Positions 45,174 through 53,616 of a stretch of 64,000 nt of DNA are shown one piece after another. Source of the DNA: an uncultured Alphaproteobacteria bacterium (GTDB taxonomy: Bacteria > Pseudomonadota > Alphaproteobacteria > UBA6615); contig CALSNJ010000002.1 of assembly GCA_943787745.1 (NCBI GenBank), positions 124,001-188,000 on the forward strand. Direction: 5' to 3'. Every line of letters begins with the position of its first letter. The first letter of the stretch is position 1. The position numbers were made by a program, and so were the translations under genes. The notes below the pieces were generated by a model that was not told the DNA's origin, made no database searches, and saw nothing but the letters and a program-made list of their open reading frames with translations.

Positions 45174-45869
45174 ATGATGGGATCGAACCGGGACTGGGAT
45201 AGCCAACCGCCCTTTATCCATACGGACTATAAATCGACCGTTTTGCGCGGCCCGACCAAGCCGCTGATACCGATTTCCCAGACCCTCTCAGAGCTGACAG
45301 GCCCTGTTTATGGCCATGAGGCCGTGGGTGAACTGGATGCTGACATGACGCGGAATGCACGGGTCAATGGTGAACCGCTGGGAGAGCGGATCATTGTTGC
45401 AGGCCGTGTTGTCGATGAAGATGACCGACCAATTCCCAACACGCTGGTTGAAGTCTGGCAGTGCAATTCCTCGGGGCGCTACGTACATGAAGCTGACCAG
45501 CATGATGCTCCGCTGGATCCCAATTTTCTGGGCGCGGGACGCTGCGTGACCGATGAAAATGGGCGCTATGAGTTCCGTACGATCAAGCCGGGTGCCTATC
45601 CCTGGCGCAATCACCCCAACGCCTGGCGCCCCAACCATATTCACCTCTCGCTGTTTGGCGCGAGCTTCGTTTCCCGGCTGGTCACCCAGATGTATTTCCC
45701 CGGTGATCCGTTGTTCGAGTTCGATCCGATCTTCAACGGTGTTCCCCAAGGCGCGCGCGAACGCATGATCTCGAGCTTTGACCTCAGTCTGACAGAGCCG
45801 GAGTTCGCGCTGGGTTATAATTTTGACATCGTGCTGCGTGGGCCCAAAGCCACCCCGATGGAGGACTGA
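45174..45869 (+). CDS. pcaH: Protocatechuate 3,4-dioxygenase beta subunit
   Basis: 231 residues. Non-haem Fe(III) ligands are recognisable: Tyr in SSGRYVHEAD, Tyr in KPGAYPWRNHP and His-x-His in RPNHIHLSLFG. Intradiol cleavage of protocatechuate to 3-carboxy-cis,cis-muconate in an (alpha-beta) oligomer with PcaG, whose gene follows after 3 bases. GGGAAACGC precedes ATG. Length and motifs are typical. Confidence 0.96.
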   Translation: MMGSNRDWDSQPPFIHTDYKSTVLRGPTKPLIPISQTLSELTGPVYGHEAVGELDADMTRNARVNGEPLGERIIVAGRVVDEDDRPIPNTLVEVWQCNSSGRYVHEADQHDAPLDPNFLGAGRCVTDENGRYEFRTIKPGAYPWRNHPNAWRPNHIHLSLFGASFVSRLVTQMYFPGDPLFEFDPIFNGVPQGARERMISSFDLSLTEPEFALGYNFDIVLRGPKATPMED

Positions 45870-45872
45870 GGC

Positions 45873-46472
45873 ATGAAGCGTGGACAGACCCCCTCACAGA
45901 CTGTTGGACCGTTCTTTGCTTATGGGTTGGTGCCGGAGCAGTACAACTATCCATTCGCAAGCCTCGCAGATGGCGAGATGGTCGATGATACGACCGAAGG
46001 TCAGCGTATTCGCGTTCTCGGGCATGTCTATGACGGTGCGGGTGATCTGGTGCCAGATGCGATCATCGAGATATGGCAGGCCAACGCACATGGTCGCTAC
46101 AACCATCCCGCGGATGACCGGAAGGACAATCTTCTCGATCCTGATTTCAAGGGGTTTGGGCGGATGGGGACCGGGACGACACCGGACAACCGGTTTGTGT
46201 TCGATACGATCAAACCGGGAAGCGTTGATGGGGCGCAAGCGCCACACCTCAATGTCGTGGTTCTGATGCGCGGCATGTTGCTGCATGCCTATACGCGTCT
46301 CTATTTCTCGGATGAGGAAGATGCCAATGCAGCCGATCCCGTGCTTTCTTCGGTTCCCGAGGACCGTCGGGAAACCTTGATCGCACACCGTGATGTGGAT
46401 TTACCGGGTCGGGTGTATCGATTTGATATCCACATGCAGGGTGAACGCGAGACTGTGTTTTTTGATGTCTAG
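45873..46472 (+). CDS. pcaG: Protocatechuate 3,4-dioxygenase alpha subunit
   Basis: 199 residues. Begins RGQTPSQTVGPFFAYGLVPE, the PcaG N-terminus; ANAHGRYNHPADD and APHLNVVVLMRGMLLHAYTR are the family blocks. The iron-ligand residues of the beta subunit are not kept (HLN in place of HIH), as in known PcaG, so the subunit is structural and shapes the active site. Pairs with PcaH. Confidence 0.95.
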   Translation: MKRGQTPSQTVGPFFAYGLVPEQYNYPFASLADGEMVDDTTEGQRIRVLGHVYDGAGDLVPDAIIEIWQANAHGRYNHPADDRKDNLLDPDFKGFGRMGTGTTPDNRFVFDTIKPGSVDGAQAPHLNVVVLMRGMLLHAYTRLYFSDEEDANAADPVLSSVPEDRRETLIAHRDVDLPGRVYRFDIHMQGERETVFFDV

Positions 46473-46487
46473 ATCGGACCCTGCACT

Positions 46488-47813
46488 ATGACCGCTGACC
46501 CCTTCGGCGCTCCCTCTCACGGGAACCTGTTCGCAACTTCTGCGATGCGCGAGCTGTTGTCCGACACCCACCGCTGCGCGGTCATGGTTGCCGTTGAGAT
46601 AGCGCTCGCAAAGGCCCAAAGCGCCTGCGGCGTTATTCCTGCTGAATCTGCCGAAGAAATCGCGCGCGCGCTTGAAGGTTTTGTGGTCGACAATGCAGCG
46701 CTGGGTGACGGTACAGAATCAGCTGGCGTTCCGGTGCCCGCACTTGTCGGGCAATTGCGGAAGGCTGTGGGGGGGCAAGCTGCTCATTCGATCCACTGGG
46801 GTGCAACCTCGCAGGATATTCTGGATACCGCGCAAGTTCTGGTGTTGCACGAGGCTGTTACCCAGTTTGAGCGCGACCTTGATGCCGTCATCGATGGATT
46901 GGCCAATCTGGCACGTGACCACGCCCAAACTGTGATGTTGGCCCGGACGCGGATGCAGCAGGCCGCGCCCACAAGCTTCGGTCTCAAGGTCGCGGGCTGG
47001 CGCGCACCGTTGCTGCGAGACCGGGAGCGTCTGGCCGAGATGAAGCCACGATTGCTGGTGGCGCAGCTTGGCGGTGCGGCGGGTACCTTGGCCCCTCTGG
47101 GTCATAGCGGTTCTGAGGTGCGTAAACGGTTTGCCGCCGAACTCGGTCTGGGTCTGACAGACACACCCTGGCATAGCCAACGGGATGTTCTCGCCGAGTT
47201 TGCCAGCTGGATTGCCTTATTGGGCGGATCCCTTGGAAAAATTGGGCTCGATGTCGGATTGCTTGCGCAAAGCGAAGTCGGCGAGGTTCGTGAAAGCGGC
47301 GAAGAAGGACGTGGTGGTTCGTCGACGCTGCCGCAGAAATCCAACCCGGTAAGCAGCGAAATTCTTGTGACCCTGGCGCGATACAACGCCAATGCCGTCG
47401 GCGCGATGCATCAGGCGATGCTGCATGGAGGAGAGCGCAGTGGTTCGGCCTGGTCGCTGGAATGGCTGACCTTGCCCAACATGGTCCTCGCGCTCTCGGG
47501 TTCCCTGGCGCACGCAAAACGCATCGTTGGGGGATTGGTTGTCGATCGCGCACGGATGTCTGCAAACATTGATGCCACAAACGGTCTCTGTCTGGCTGAA
47601 GCCGTGTCCTTTGCACTCGCGCAGCATATGCATCGTGTTGAGGCGCAAGCCCTCGTGACCGCCATGTGTGTTGCGGCGATGGAAGACGACCAGAATTTGA
47701 TCGATCTGGTTCGTGCCCAGACTGATGCCCCCGTGGATTGGGACGCAGTTGCTCGCCCGGAAAACTGGCTCGGGGATTCGAGGGTCTTTATCGAGAACGC
47801 TTTGGCGCGGTAG
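46488..47813 (+). CDS. pcaB: 3-carboxy-cis,cis-muconate cycloisomerase
   Basis: 441 residues, fumarase/aspartase superfamily. The superfamily signature GGSSTLPQKSNPVSSEI is near 275; earlier SIHWGATSQDILDTA contains the conserved His. The N-terminus DPFGAPSHGNLFATSAM and length fit PcaB. Cyclises 3-carboxymuconate to 4-carboxymuconolactone. Last gene of the operon; no pcaI, pcaJ or pcaF follows, so the later steps must be encoded elsewhere. Confidence 0.95.
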   Translation: MTADPFGAPSHGNLFATSAMRELLSDTHRCAVMVAVEIALAKAQSACGVIPAESAEEIARALEGFVVDNAALGDGTESAGVPVPALVGQLRKAVGGQAAHSIHWGATSQDILDTAQVLVLHEAVTQFERDLDAVIDGLANLARDHAQTVMLARTRMQQAAPTSFGLKVAGWRAPLLRDRERLAEMKPRLLVAQLGGAAGTLAPLGHSGSEVRKRFAAELGLGLTDTPWHSQRDVLAEFASWIALLGGSLGKIGLDVGLLAQSEVGEVRESGEEGRGGSSTLPQKSNPVSSEILVTLARYNANAVGAMHQAMLHGGERSGSAWSLEWLTLPNMVLALSGSLAHAKRIVGGLVVDRARMSANIDATNGLCLAEAVSFALAQHMHRVEAQALVTAMCVAAMEDDQNLIDLVRAQTDAPVDWDAVARPENWLGDSRVFIENALAR

Positions 47814-47834
47814 TCCGTTTGCGCTTGAGCCGCG

Positions 47835-48149
47835 CTATTTTTTCTCGGCAGCGGCCGCGTCGCCAGCTTCTTTGATTTTTCCGGCCGCGTTGCCGATATG
47901 CTCACCAACTTCTTCGCCGACATTCTTCATTTTTTCGGCGGCTTTGTCGATGTGCTCACCGACTTTCTCGGTGGTGTTGTCGATGCGCTCACCAAGTCCC
48001 TCAGCGGGGCCCTTCATCTCTTCAGCGGTATTGTCGATACGCTCACCGACTTTCTCGGCCGATCCTTCTTCCTCACAGGCCGCCAGACCGACAACAGCGA
48101 AGGCCAGAAAAGTCATGCGAAGTGTGGTGCGAGACGTTTGACCGATCAT
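47835..48149 (-). CDS. Small lipoprotein with amphipathic GE-I-D repeats
   Basis: 104 residues. ATG 48149 has GAGGAA upstream. A lipobox VVGLAAC near residue 25 marks a lipoprotein anchored by acylated Cys. The rest is a charged amphipathic helix repeating about every 14-18 residues: VGERIDNTAEEMK, LGERIDNTTEK, VGEHIDKAAEKMK, VGEHIGNAAGKIK. Reminiscent of apolipoprotein-like or LEA-like stress helices; function unproven. An EcfG-type promoter lies 42 bases upstream, suggesting a general-stress response. Confidence 0.82.
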   Translation of the reverse strand: MIGQTSRTTLRMTFLAFAVVGLAACEEEGSAEKVGERIDNTAEEMKGPAEGLGERIDNTTEKVGEHIDKAAEKMKNVGEEVGEHIGNAAGKIKEAGDAAAAEKK

Positions 48150-48190
48150 CGAAAATTCCTCATTTGGATGTAGCCTTACTCATTCGCATT

Positions 48191-48215
48191 AACGATATAG
48201 AGCCGCATTGGTTCC
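48191..48215 (-). promoter_or_regulatory. Putative EcfG-type general-stress promoter for repeat lipoprotein
   Basis: On the minus strand GGAAC (48215-48211), a 16-base spacer and CGTT (48194-48191) fit the EcfG consensus exactly. It reads towards the lipoprotein ATG at 48149, 42 bases downstream. Confidence 0.75.
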
Positions 48216-48250
48216 ATCGCCTCCAAGATTTTTCCGAGCCCAGTTGTCAC

Positions 48251-49090
48251 TCAGTCGTCGTAGAAGGCCAGCGCGCGCATCTCGATGCTTTCCCGAGCGG
48301 GTGCATTCGAGGGGCTTGTGGGGTCCGTGAAAGACGTATGCGGGGTAAAGCGGCCGGAGATCGAAGTGTCGGAATCGAACACCTTGAAGACCAGCGCTTC
48401 GTCCTTCGCCATCTGCGGGAAGTAATACCACTCATGCCCCGGGTTGAAGGCCATGCGATAGGTTTCACCTACGCGATGGGGGTAGCGGCGCTCTGCTGTC
48501 AGGAAGTCCGCAGTGGCGACGCTCCGTGAATCACAGATCGTCAGCGGGTCGGCCTGGATCGGATTTCGGATGGCGCGCCAGACCTGAATGATTGCAAACC
48601 TCTTCTTCAGAAGCTCGTCGGCTTCGTCGGGAAACAATTCCCGGACGCGGCGGGGGCCCGAATTTACGGTGTAATCGTTGTGGGCTGACTTGACCGGCTC
48701 CCGGACCTGCTTCTCCTGGCGCGTTTGGCCGTCGCCGGACCGCAATGTGTGGTCGAAAATTTCAACGCGTGATGCACCGCTGCGTTCCGCGACGAGTTTC
48801 ACAATCTCCGGGTAGTAGACCGTCTTCAGTTCATCCGCGTCAAAGAAATCAGTCATTGCTGTCGGGTGATCGACAAATTCAAAGCCATTCAAATCGAGGA
48901 CGAACTTTTCGCGGTCGGGCCGACCGTTGCGAATACGCATCCGGTGATGCTCATAAGTGCCGGTCAGCACCCGCGACATGTCGCCTGCAGGCATTGTCTG
49001 GTTGACCAGTTTCTCGCCGGTGTCGACCGCGTAGATCAGGTCTGCCTCAATCGCGTCAGCGATCGTTTCGGTGGCTGCGTTTTCTGTCAT
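48251..49090 (-). CDS. CmcJ/NvfI-like oxygenase-family protein
   Basis: 279 residues from ATG 49090. The longer open frame reads into the flavin reductase gene, so the internal start is used. Blocks GFEFVDHPTAMTDFFDADELK, IFDHTLRSG and VNSGPRRVRELFPDEADELL with VWRAIRNPIQADPLTICDSRS match the CmcJ/NvfI family, found near fungal and bacterial tailoring enzymes (isomerase or oxygenase roles). It lies 4 bases after the flavin reductase stop and is cotranscribed with it. The substrate is unknown. Confidence 0.82.
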   Translation of the reverse strand: MTENAATETIADAIEADLIYAVDTGEKLVNQTMPAGDMSRVLTGTYEHHRMRIRNGRPDREKFVLDLNGFEFVDHPTAMTDFFDADELKTVYYPEIVKLVAERSGASRVEIFDHTLRSGDGQTRQEKQVREPVKSAHNDYTVNSGPRRVRELFPDEADELLKKRFAIIQVWRAIRNPIQADPLTICDSRSVATADFLTAERRYPHRVGETYRMAFNPGHEWYYFPQMAKDEALVFKVFDSDTSISGRFTPHTSFTDPTSPSNAPARESIEMRALAFYDD

Positions 49091-49094
49091 CACA

Positions 49095-49790
49095 TCAGTC
49101 CCGGTCGGTTTTCGCGAACTCCTGTGCACGCTGGATCGCCTCTTCGGGCGGCGTTGATCCCGGCGGATGCAGGAAGGGCATCTCGAATTTGTCGGTGATT
49201 CGTGTGTAGCCGCCGTTTCCGGCCATGCGTCCGAGTGCATCCAGCGCACCGGGATCAATGTGCAGGCGATCATTGATGATCGAATCATCCATGTGGAAGT
49301 GCACGACCTCACCGAGGATCAAATAGTAGGGAAGGGTTCCCATCTCTTTGATCTCGATCAGCCGACTTTCGAGCTGGACGCGGCAATCGGTGATACGCGG
49401 CGGTTTGACGACGACGGACGGCGCGGTGTTGAACCCGGCGATCTCGGCCTCGTTGACGTCACGATCAAAATCGAGAGCGCAGGCGTTCATCTTGTTGCGC
49501 AGCTCATAGTCGACGATATGGACGACCATCTCGGGATGATCACGCAGATTGGCGACCGTGTCCTTGACCTCGCCATTGCCGCCGCCGGATTTCGGTCCGG
49601 TCTTTGGACTGCAGGCAATCATGAACATTGGCGGCGAGACGCCAATGCAATTGAAGAAGCTGAAAGGCGCGACGTTGGGGCCGTCGGGGCCGAGCGTCAC
49701 CGTCAGAGCGATCGGGCGCGGAATAATTGCTCCGCTCATCAGTTTGTATTGATCTTCGACCATCAGGTCGGCTGCACTGAATTCGGCCAT
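49095..49790 (-). CDS. Flavin reductase-domain (FMN-binding split-barrel) protein
   Basis: 231 residues. GAIIPRPIALTVTLGPDGP then NVAPFSFFNCIGVSPPMFMI is the flavin reductase-like N-terminus, FNTAPSVVVKPPRI and LILGEVVHFHMDD follow the family. Binds FMN. Members reduce flavin with NAD(P)H for two-component monooxygenases or are redox enzymes themselves. Next to a CmcJ-like gene, cotranscribed, so it may supply electrons to that protein; not shown. Confidence 0.87.
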   Translation of the reverse strand: MAEFSAADLMVEDQYKLMSGAIIPRPIALTVTLGPDGPNVAPFSFFNCIGVSPPMFMIACSPKTGPKSGGGNGEVKDTVANLRDHPEMVVHIVDYELRNKMNACALDFDRDVNEAEIAGFNTAPSVVVKPPRITDCRVQLESRLIEIKEMGTLPYYLILGEVVHFHMDDSIINDRLHIDPGALDALGRMAGNGGYTRITDKFEMPFLHPPGSTPPEEAIQRAQEFAKTDRD

Positions 49791-49827
49791 AATGTACCCC
49801 TGCCTCCCAAAGCGTTCTTTGTTCTGT

Positions 49828-50199
49828 TCAGGTTAGCGCGTTGGAGCGGTCTTCGTCGAGCGATCCGGCTGAACTGACATTTACATGGCACCGCCGCCAC
49901 ACTTCGACACTGGAGTCCGGTTCCTCGACGATCAAATGAAGCGTTTCATCATCGACGATTGCCATGTTGATGGCTTTGGTTGCCGCGCGCTCTCCGGTTG
50001 GAGCGATATATCGGAAGGTGTGGCGGGAATATTCCCCGGTCATTTGCAGGCCGCCGGGGGTGAGTATATTGCTGCCGCGAATTTCGAAGTTGCCGAATTC
50101 GGAGTGGCACCAGTTCCCGTCAATTGCGTCTGCTTGCGCGGTTGTGGAAAAACTCACGAGCATCACAATGATGGCGACGGCTCTCATGAGGTTCTGCAT
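49828..50199 (-). CDS. Small exported protein of unknown function
   Basis: 123 residues. A signal peptide runs to about AQADA. The mature part begins IDGNWCHSEFGNFEIRGSNI and keeps a second Cys in VWRRCHVNVSSAG, so a disulfide is likely. DGNWCHS-type starts are seen in small lipocalin-like exported proteins of alphaproteobacteria. Lies 10 bases after the enoyl-CoA hydratase-like stop. Function unknown. Confidence 0.8.
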   Translation of the reverse strand: MQNLMRAVAIIVMLVSFSTTAQADAIDGNWCHSEFGNFEIRGSNILTPGGLQMTGEYSRHTFRYIAPTGERAATKAINMAIVDDETLHLIVEEPDSSVEVWRRCHVNVSSAGSLDEDRSNALT

Positions 50200-50209
50200 G
50201 GTTCAGATC

Positions 50210-50998
50210 CTATTTGCCGGTGAAATTCGGTGGGCGACCTTCTTGAGCGGCTGCCAGTCCCTCATCAACATCGTGGCTCCATTCCAGTGAATACCGAAGT
50301 GTGTCTGAAAGTTCCCGGGCAGCCCGGAAACCGGGTTCGCGGCGCGCGCGCGCGATTGTTTTGGCGCCGCGTGTGGCCAGCGGGCCGTTCGCCCCGATTG
50401 CCCGGGCGGTCTCCATGGCTGCGTCCAGCACGGTACCTTTTGGATGAACATGCTGAATGAATCCGATGCGTTCCATTTCCCGCGCATTGATCTCCTTGCC
50501 GGTGGCAATCAACTCAAGCGCGTGTGCGTGGCCGACGGCCATCGGCAGGCGGTGAGGGCCTCCAGCGCCGGGGAATCCACCCCACCGCGCCTCTGGCAGC
50601 ATGAGTGTTGAATGTTCGCCGGCAATTCTGATGTCACAGGCCAGCGCAAATTCCGACGCGCCAGCCATGAGTTTGCCGTTGATCGCCGCGATGGTGATCT
50701 GGGGCAAAGCCTCAAAGGCATCGAAGATACGATTGGCGTCCACAACGTAGTCAAGAACCTCGTTCTTGGTCATACCGGCACGGATTTCTGCATTCATGAG
50801 CCCGGCGGAAAACCAGTCATCGCCAGTGCCCGTTACGACGATGGCATGAATGTCATCGCTTTTGCGCAGGGTCTCGACAATCTCACCCAATTCCAAAAGC
50901 GAACGCGGGTTCAGTCGATTGAGGGCATCGGGACAATCGATCCGGATGGTGGCGACTGGCGGGGAAAGTTCCAGGCGAATGTCGGTGCTGGCAGTCAT
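50210..50998 (-). CDS. Enoyl-CoA hydratase/isomerase family (crotonase)
   Basis: 262 residues from ATG 50998 (GGAGA about 12 bases upstream; an earlier in-frame ATG exists at 51073 without support). Crotonase blocks are visible: VVTGTGDDWFSAGL, AINGKLMAGASEFALACDIRIAG giving the oxyanion hole, and PEARWGGFPGAGG. The second catalytic acid region reads AGGPHRL rather than the usual Glu pair, so hydratase activity is less certain. Acts on acyl-CoA in beta-oxidation or a related route. Confidence 0.88.
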   Translation of the reverse strand: MTASTDIRLELSPPVATIRIDCPDALNRLNPRSLLELGEIVETLRKSDDIHAIVVTGTGDDWFSAGLMNAEIRAGMTKNEVLDYVVDANRIFDAFEALPQITIAAINGKLMAGASEFALACDIRIAGEHSTLMLPEARWGGFPGAGGPHRLPMAVGHAHALELIATGKEINAREMERIGFIQHVHPKGTVLDAAMETARAIGANGPLATRGAKTIARARREPGFRAARELSDTLRYSLEWSHDVDEGLAAAQEGRPPNFTGK

Positions 50999-51118
50999 AT
51001 CGATTTTGTCTCCGATTTTTGCATCTGAGAGTATGACGCGTGCGGGCATATTGTCGTAAAGTGGAAAAATCAAAAAAAGCGTCGCAGTAAGCGATGATCA
51101 AACGGGGAGTGAGTTCAG

Positions 51119-52327
51119 ATGCCAAAACCACAATTGCGCGCCGACCAAGGCTGGATCTTCGACAATTTTCTAATGCTTTCGGAAAATGAAGATGTTCTTC
51201 ACCCGGGGATCATGGGGACCCGGCTCGGACGCGGCTTCATGATGCAGGATCTCACTGCGGTTTACACCAAGGTGACGGGCCGTCGTTCATTCCCCAAAGC
51301 TTGGGCGAAACGCGCAACCGCGCTGGAGACCATGGCGCAGGAAGCCGAGGGCAAGGGCCGTCTGGTGACCGCTCGGCGTCTCTATCATCGCGCTGCACTG
51401 TGTTTCGGTCGCGCCCAGCATCTTGTGCCGGTTCACCGTAATCCCAACAAGGACAAGTGGTACGAGGCGCTCTATCGCAACTACGACAAGGTTATCGAAC
51501 TTTCTAATGGCACGATGGAGAAGGTTTCTCTGGAATTTGCACCGGGACAGGAGGTGCATGCCATCTTCCACAAGGCACCCGGCGATGGACCCAAGCCTAC
51601 CGTCGTGATCATTCCGGGAATGGATGCCCTGAAAGAGGATGTCGGCAACCCGTTCGAGAATGACTATGTCATCCGCGGTATGAACATCGTCTGCGTCGAT
51701 GGCCCGGGTCAGGGAGAATGCAACTTCAAGGAAGCCTGGCTGAATGCGGATAATCACCCGCAGGCATGCTCGCGTGTCATCGACTGGCTCGAAACACGCG
51801 ACGATGTCGATATGGACAAGATCGGTGCGATGGGCATGAGCATGGGGTCCCGCTGGGGCGTTCAGCTCGGTGCGCATGATGACCGGGTGAAGGCGGTTGT
51901 TGGGCAGATGGCCAATGTCGGTACGTTTGACATCATCTTCGAGCAGGCTCAGCCGAACTTCAAACGCATCTTCATGTATATGACCGGCTATACCGACGAA
52001 GATGCCTTCGATGAGCATATGAAGACCCATCATCATCTGCCCGATGTGGCGAAGAAGGTGACGGTCCCCCATTTGTTGGTCGCCGGCGACATGGACGAGC
52101 TGTGCACGCCTGACGATATCGCGCACTTCCGGGAAAATCTCGGCGGATCAAGCGAACTCTGGCTCTATGAGGGCATCTTCCATCCCATGGGTGAAGTCTC
52201 TGCCGAGATCTACCCCGCGATGGCGGACTGGATGCTCACCACCCTTAACGAAGGGCGTCCTGCCGGTGAACGCAAGATGGCCTATATCGAAGAAGGTACA
52301 ACCCTGGCCGAACACGACCACGGTTAA
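51119..52327 (+). CDS. FrsA-like alpha/beta hydrolase (tandem copy 1)
   Basis: 402 residues. The C-terminal half is an alpha/beta hydrolase with nucleophile S241 in MGMSMGSRWG, acid region AGDMDELCTPDD and catalytic His in EGIFHPMGE. The N-terminal 150 residues are helical and family-specific (LYHRAALCFGRAQHLVP), as in FrsA/DHPON C-C hydrolases. GGGGAGTGAG precedes ATG. The next gene has the same length and very similar sequence, so this is a tandem duplication. Ester, lactone or C-C substrate not defined. Confidence 0.9.
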   Translation: MPKPQLRADQGWIFDNFLMLSENEDVLHPGIMGTRLGRGFMMQDLTAVYTKVTGRRSFPKAWAKRATALETMAQEAEGKGRLVTARRLYHRAALCFGRAQHLVPVHRNPNKDKWYEALYRNYDKVIELSNGTMEKVSLEFAPGQEVHAIFHKAPGDGPKPTVVIIPGMDALKEDVGNPFENDYVIRGMNIVCVDGPGQGECNFKEAWLNADNHPQACSRVIDWLETRDDVDMDKIGAMGMSMGSRWGVQLGAHDDRVKAVVGQMANVGTFDIIFEQAQPNFKRIFMYMTGYTDEDAFDEHMKTHHHLPDVAKKVTVPHLLVAGDMDELCTPDDIAHFRENLGGSSELWLYEGIFHPMGEVSAEIYPAMADWMLTTLNEGRPAGERKMAYIEEGTTLAEHDHG

Positions 52328-52357
52328 ACCCATAGTCTGAGGAAAAGGGGACGCGAG

Positions 52358-53566
52358 ATGCCGAAGCCACAATTGCGCGCGGATCAAGGCTGGATATTTG
52401 ATAATTTCCTGATGCTGTCGGACAATGAGGATGTCTTACACCCGGGGATCATGGGCAACCGTCTGGAGCGAGGCACCAAATTCGAAGATCTGCATGCGGT
52501 CTATTCCAAGGTCACGGGGCGGCGCTCTTTTCCGAAAGCCTGGGGTAAGCGGGCTGAGGTTCTCGAAGGCATGGCCAAGGATGCCGAGGCACGTGGCCGT
52601 TTGGTAACGGCACGTCAGCTCTATCACCGGGCGGCGATCTGCTTCGGGCGGGCGCAGCATCTCATTCCAATCCATGGGCAAGCCAAGAAGGTGGAATGGT
52701 TCGAGGGGCTCTATCGTTGTTACGACAAGGTCATCGAATGGTCGAACGGTACGATGGAATCCAAGACCATCGAGTTCGCCCCCGGGCAAAATGCCTATGC
52801 AACATTCCACAAGGCGCCCGGTGATGGCCTCAAGCCGACCATCATTGCGTTGCCGGGAATGGATCAGGTCAAGGAAGACGTCTGTAATCCCTTTACCAAT
52901 GAATACATCCCGCGCGGCATGAATGTCTGTGCTGTCGATGGGCCGGGGCAGGGCGCGTGCAATCGGGATGGTGTCTGGCAGACCGAGAACAATTACGAGC
53001 AGGCGATTTCGGCGATTGTCGATTGGGTGGTCACCCAGCCCGGTGTTGATCCCGAAAAGATCGGCATCATGGGGATGAGCATGGGTTCACGCTGGGGTGT
53101 GTTGATCGGCGCACAAGACCCGCGAATCAAGGCCGTGTGCGGCCAGATGGCCAATGTGGGCTCTTTTGACATGATCTTTGAGCAGGCACAGCCGAACTTC
53201 AAACGCATCTTTATGTATATGGCCGGCTATAGCGATGAGGGTGAGTTTGACCAGTTCGTGTCACGGCTCGCGGTGCTGAACGACGTGGCCAATGACCTCA
53301 AAGTCCCACATTTGCTGGTGGCGGGTGACATGGACGAATTGTGTTCGCCCGACGATATCGCAGCTTTTCGTGGCGGTCTGGGCGGACCGAGTGAGCTTTG
53401 GCTCTATGAGGGCGTTTTCCATCCCATGGGTGAAGTTGCCGGGCAGATTTATCCGGCCATTGCGGACTGGTTGCTGGAATCTCTGACCAATGGTCGTCCA
53501 GTTGGATACGAACGCACCGTTTATGTAGAAGACGGAACGACCTTGGCGGATTACGATCACGGTTGA
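52358..53566 (+). CDS. FrsA-like alpha/beta hydrolase (tandem copy 2)
   Basis: 402 residues, the paralogue of the gene just before it, 30 bases downstream. The first 27 residues are nearly identical and S241, the DMDELCSPDD acid region and VFHPMGE His all align without gaps over the catalytic parts. Divergence is greatest in the loop after residue 200 (QTENNYEQAISA for NADNHPQACSR) and at 275-300, the likely lid. AAGGGGACG precedes ATG. Two copies may have split substrate ranges. Confidence 0.9.
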   Translation: MPKPQLRADQGWIFDNFLMLSDNEDVLHPGIMGNRLERGTKFEDLHAVYSKVTGRRSFPKAWGKRAEVLEGMAKDAEARGRLVTARQLYHRAAICFGRAQHLIPIHGQAKKVEWFEGLYRCYDKVIEWSNGTMESKTIEFAPGQNAYATFHKAPGDGLKPTIIALPGMDQVKEDVCNPFTNEYIPRGMNVCAVDGPGQGACNRDGVWQTENNYEQAISAIVDWVVTQPGVDPEKIGIMGMSMGSRWGVLIGAQDPRIKAVCGQMANVGSFDMIFEQAQPNFKRIFMYMAGYSDEGEFDQFVSRLAVLNDVANDLKVPHLLVAGDMDELCSPDDIAAFRGGLGGPSELWLYEGVFHPMGEVAGQIYPAIADWLLESLTNGRPVGYERTVYVEDGTTLADYDHG

Positions 53567-53616
53567 TGATTCGGTGGGGATGACTCTGCCGGAATAGCTC
53601 CGACCAGGTTTTCGAT

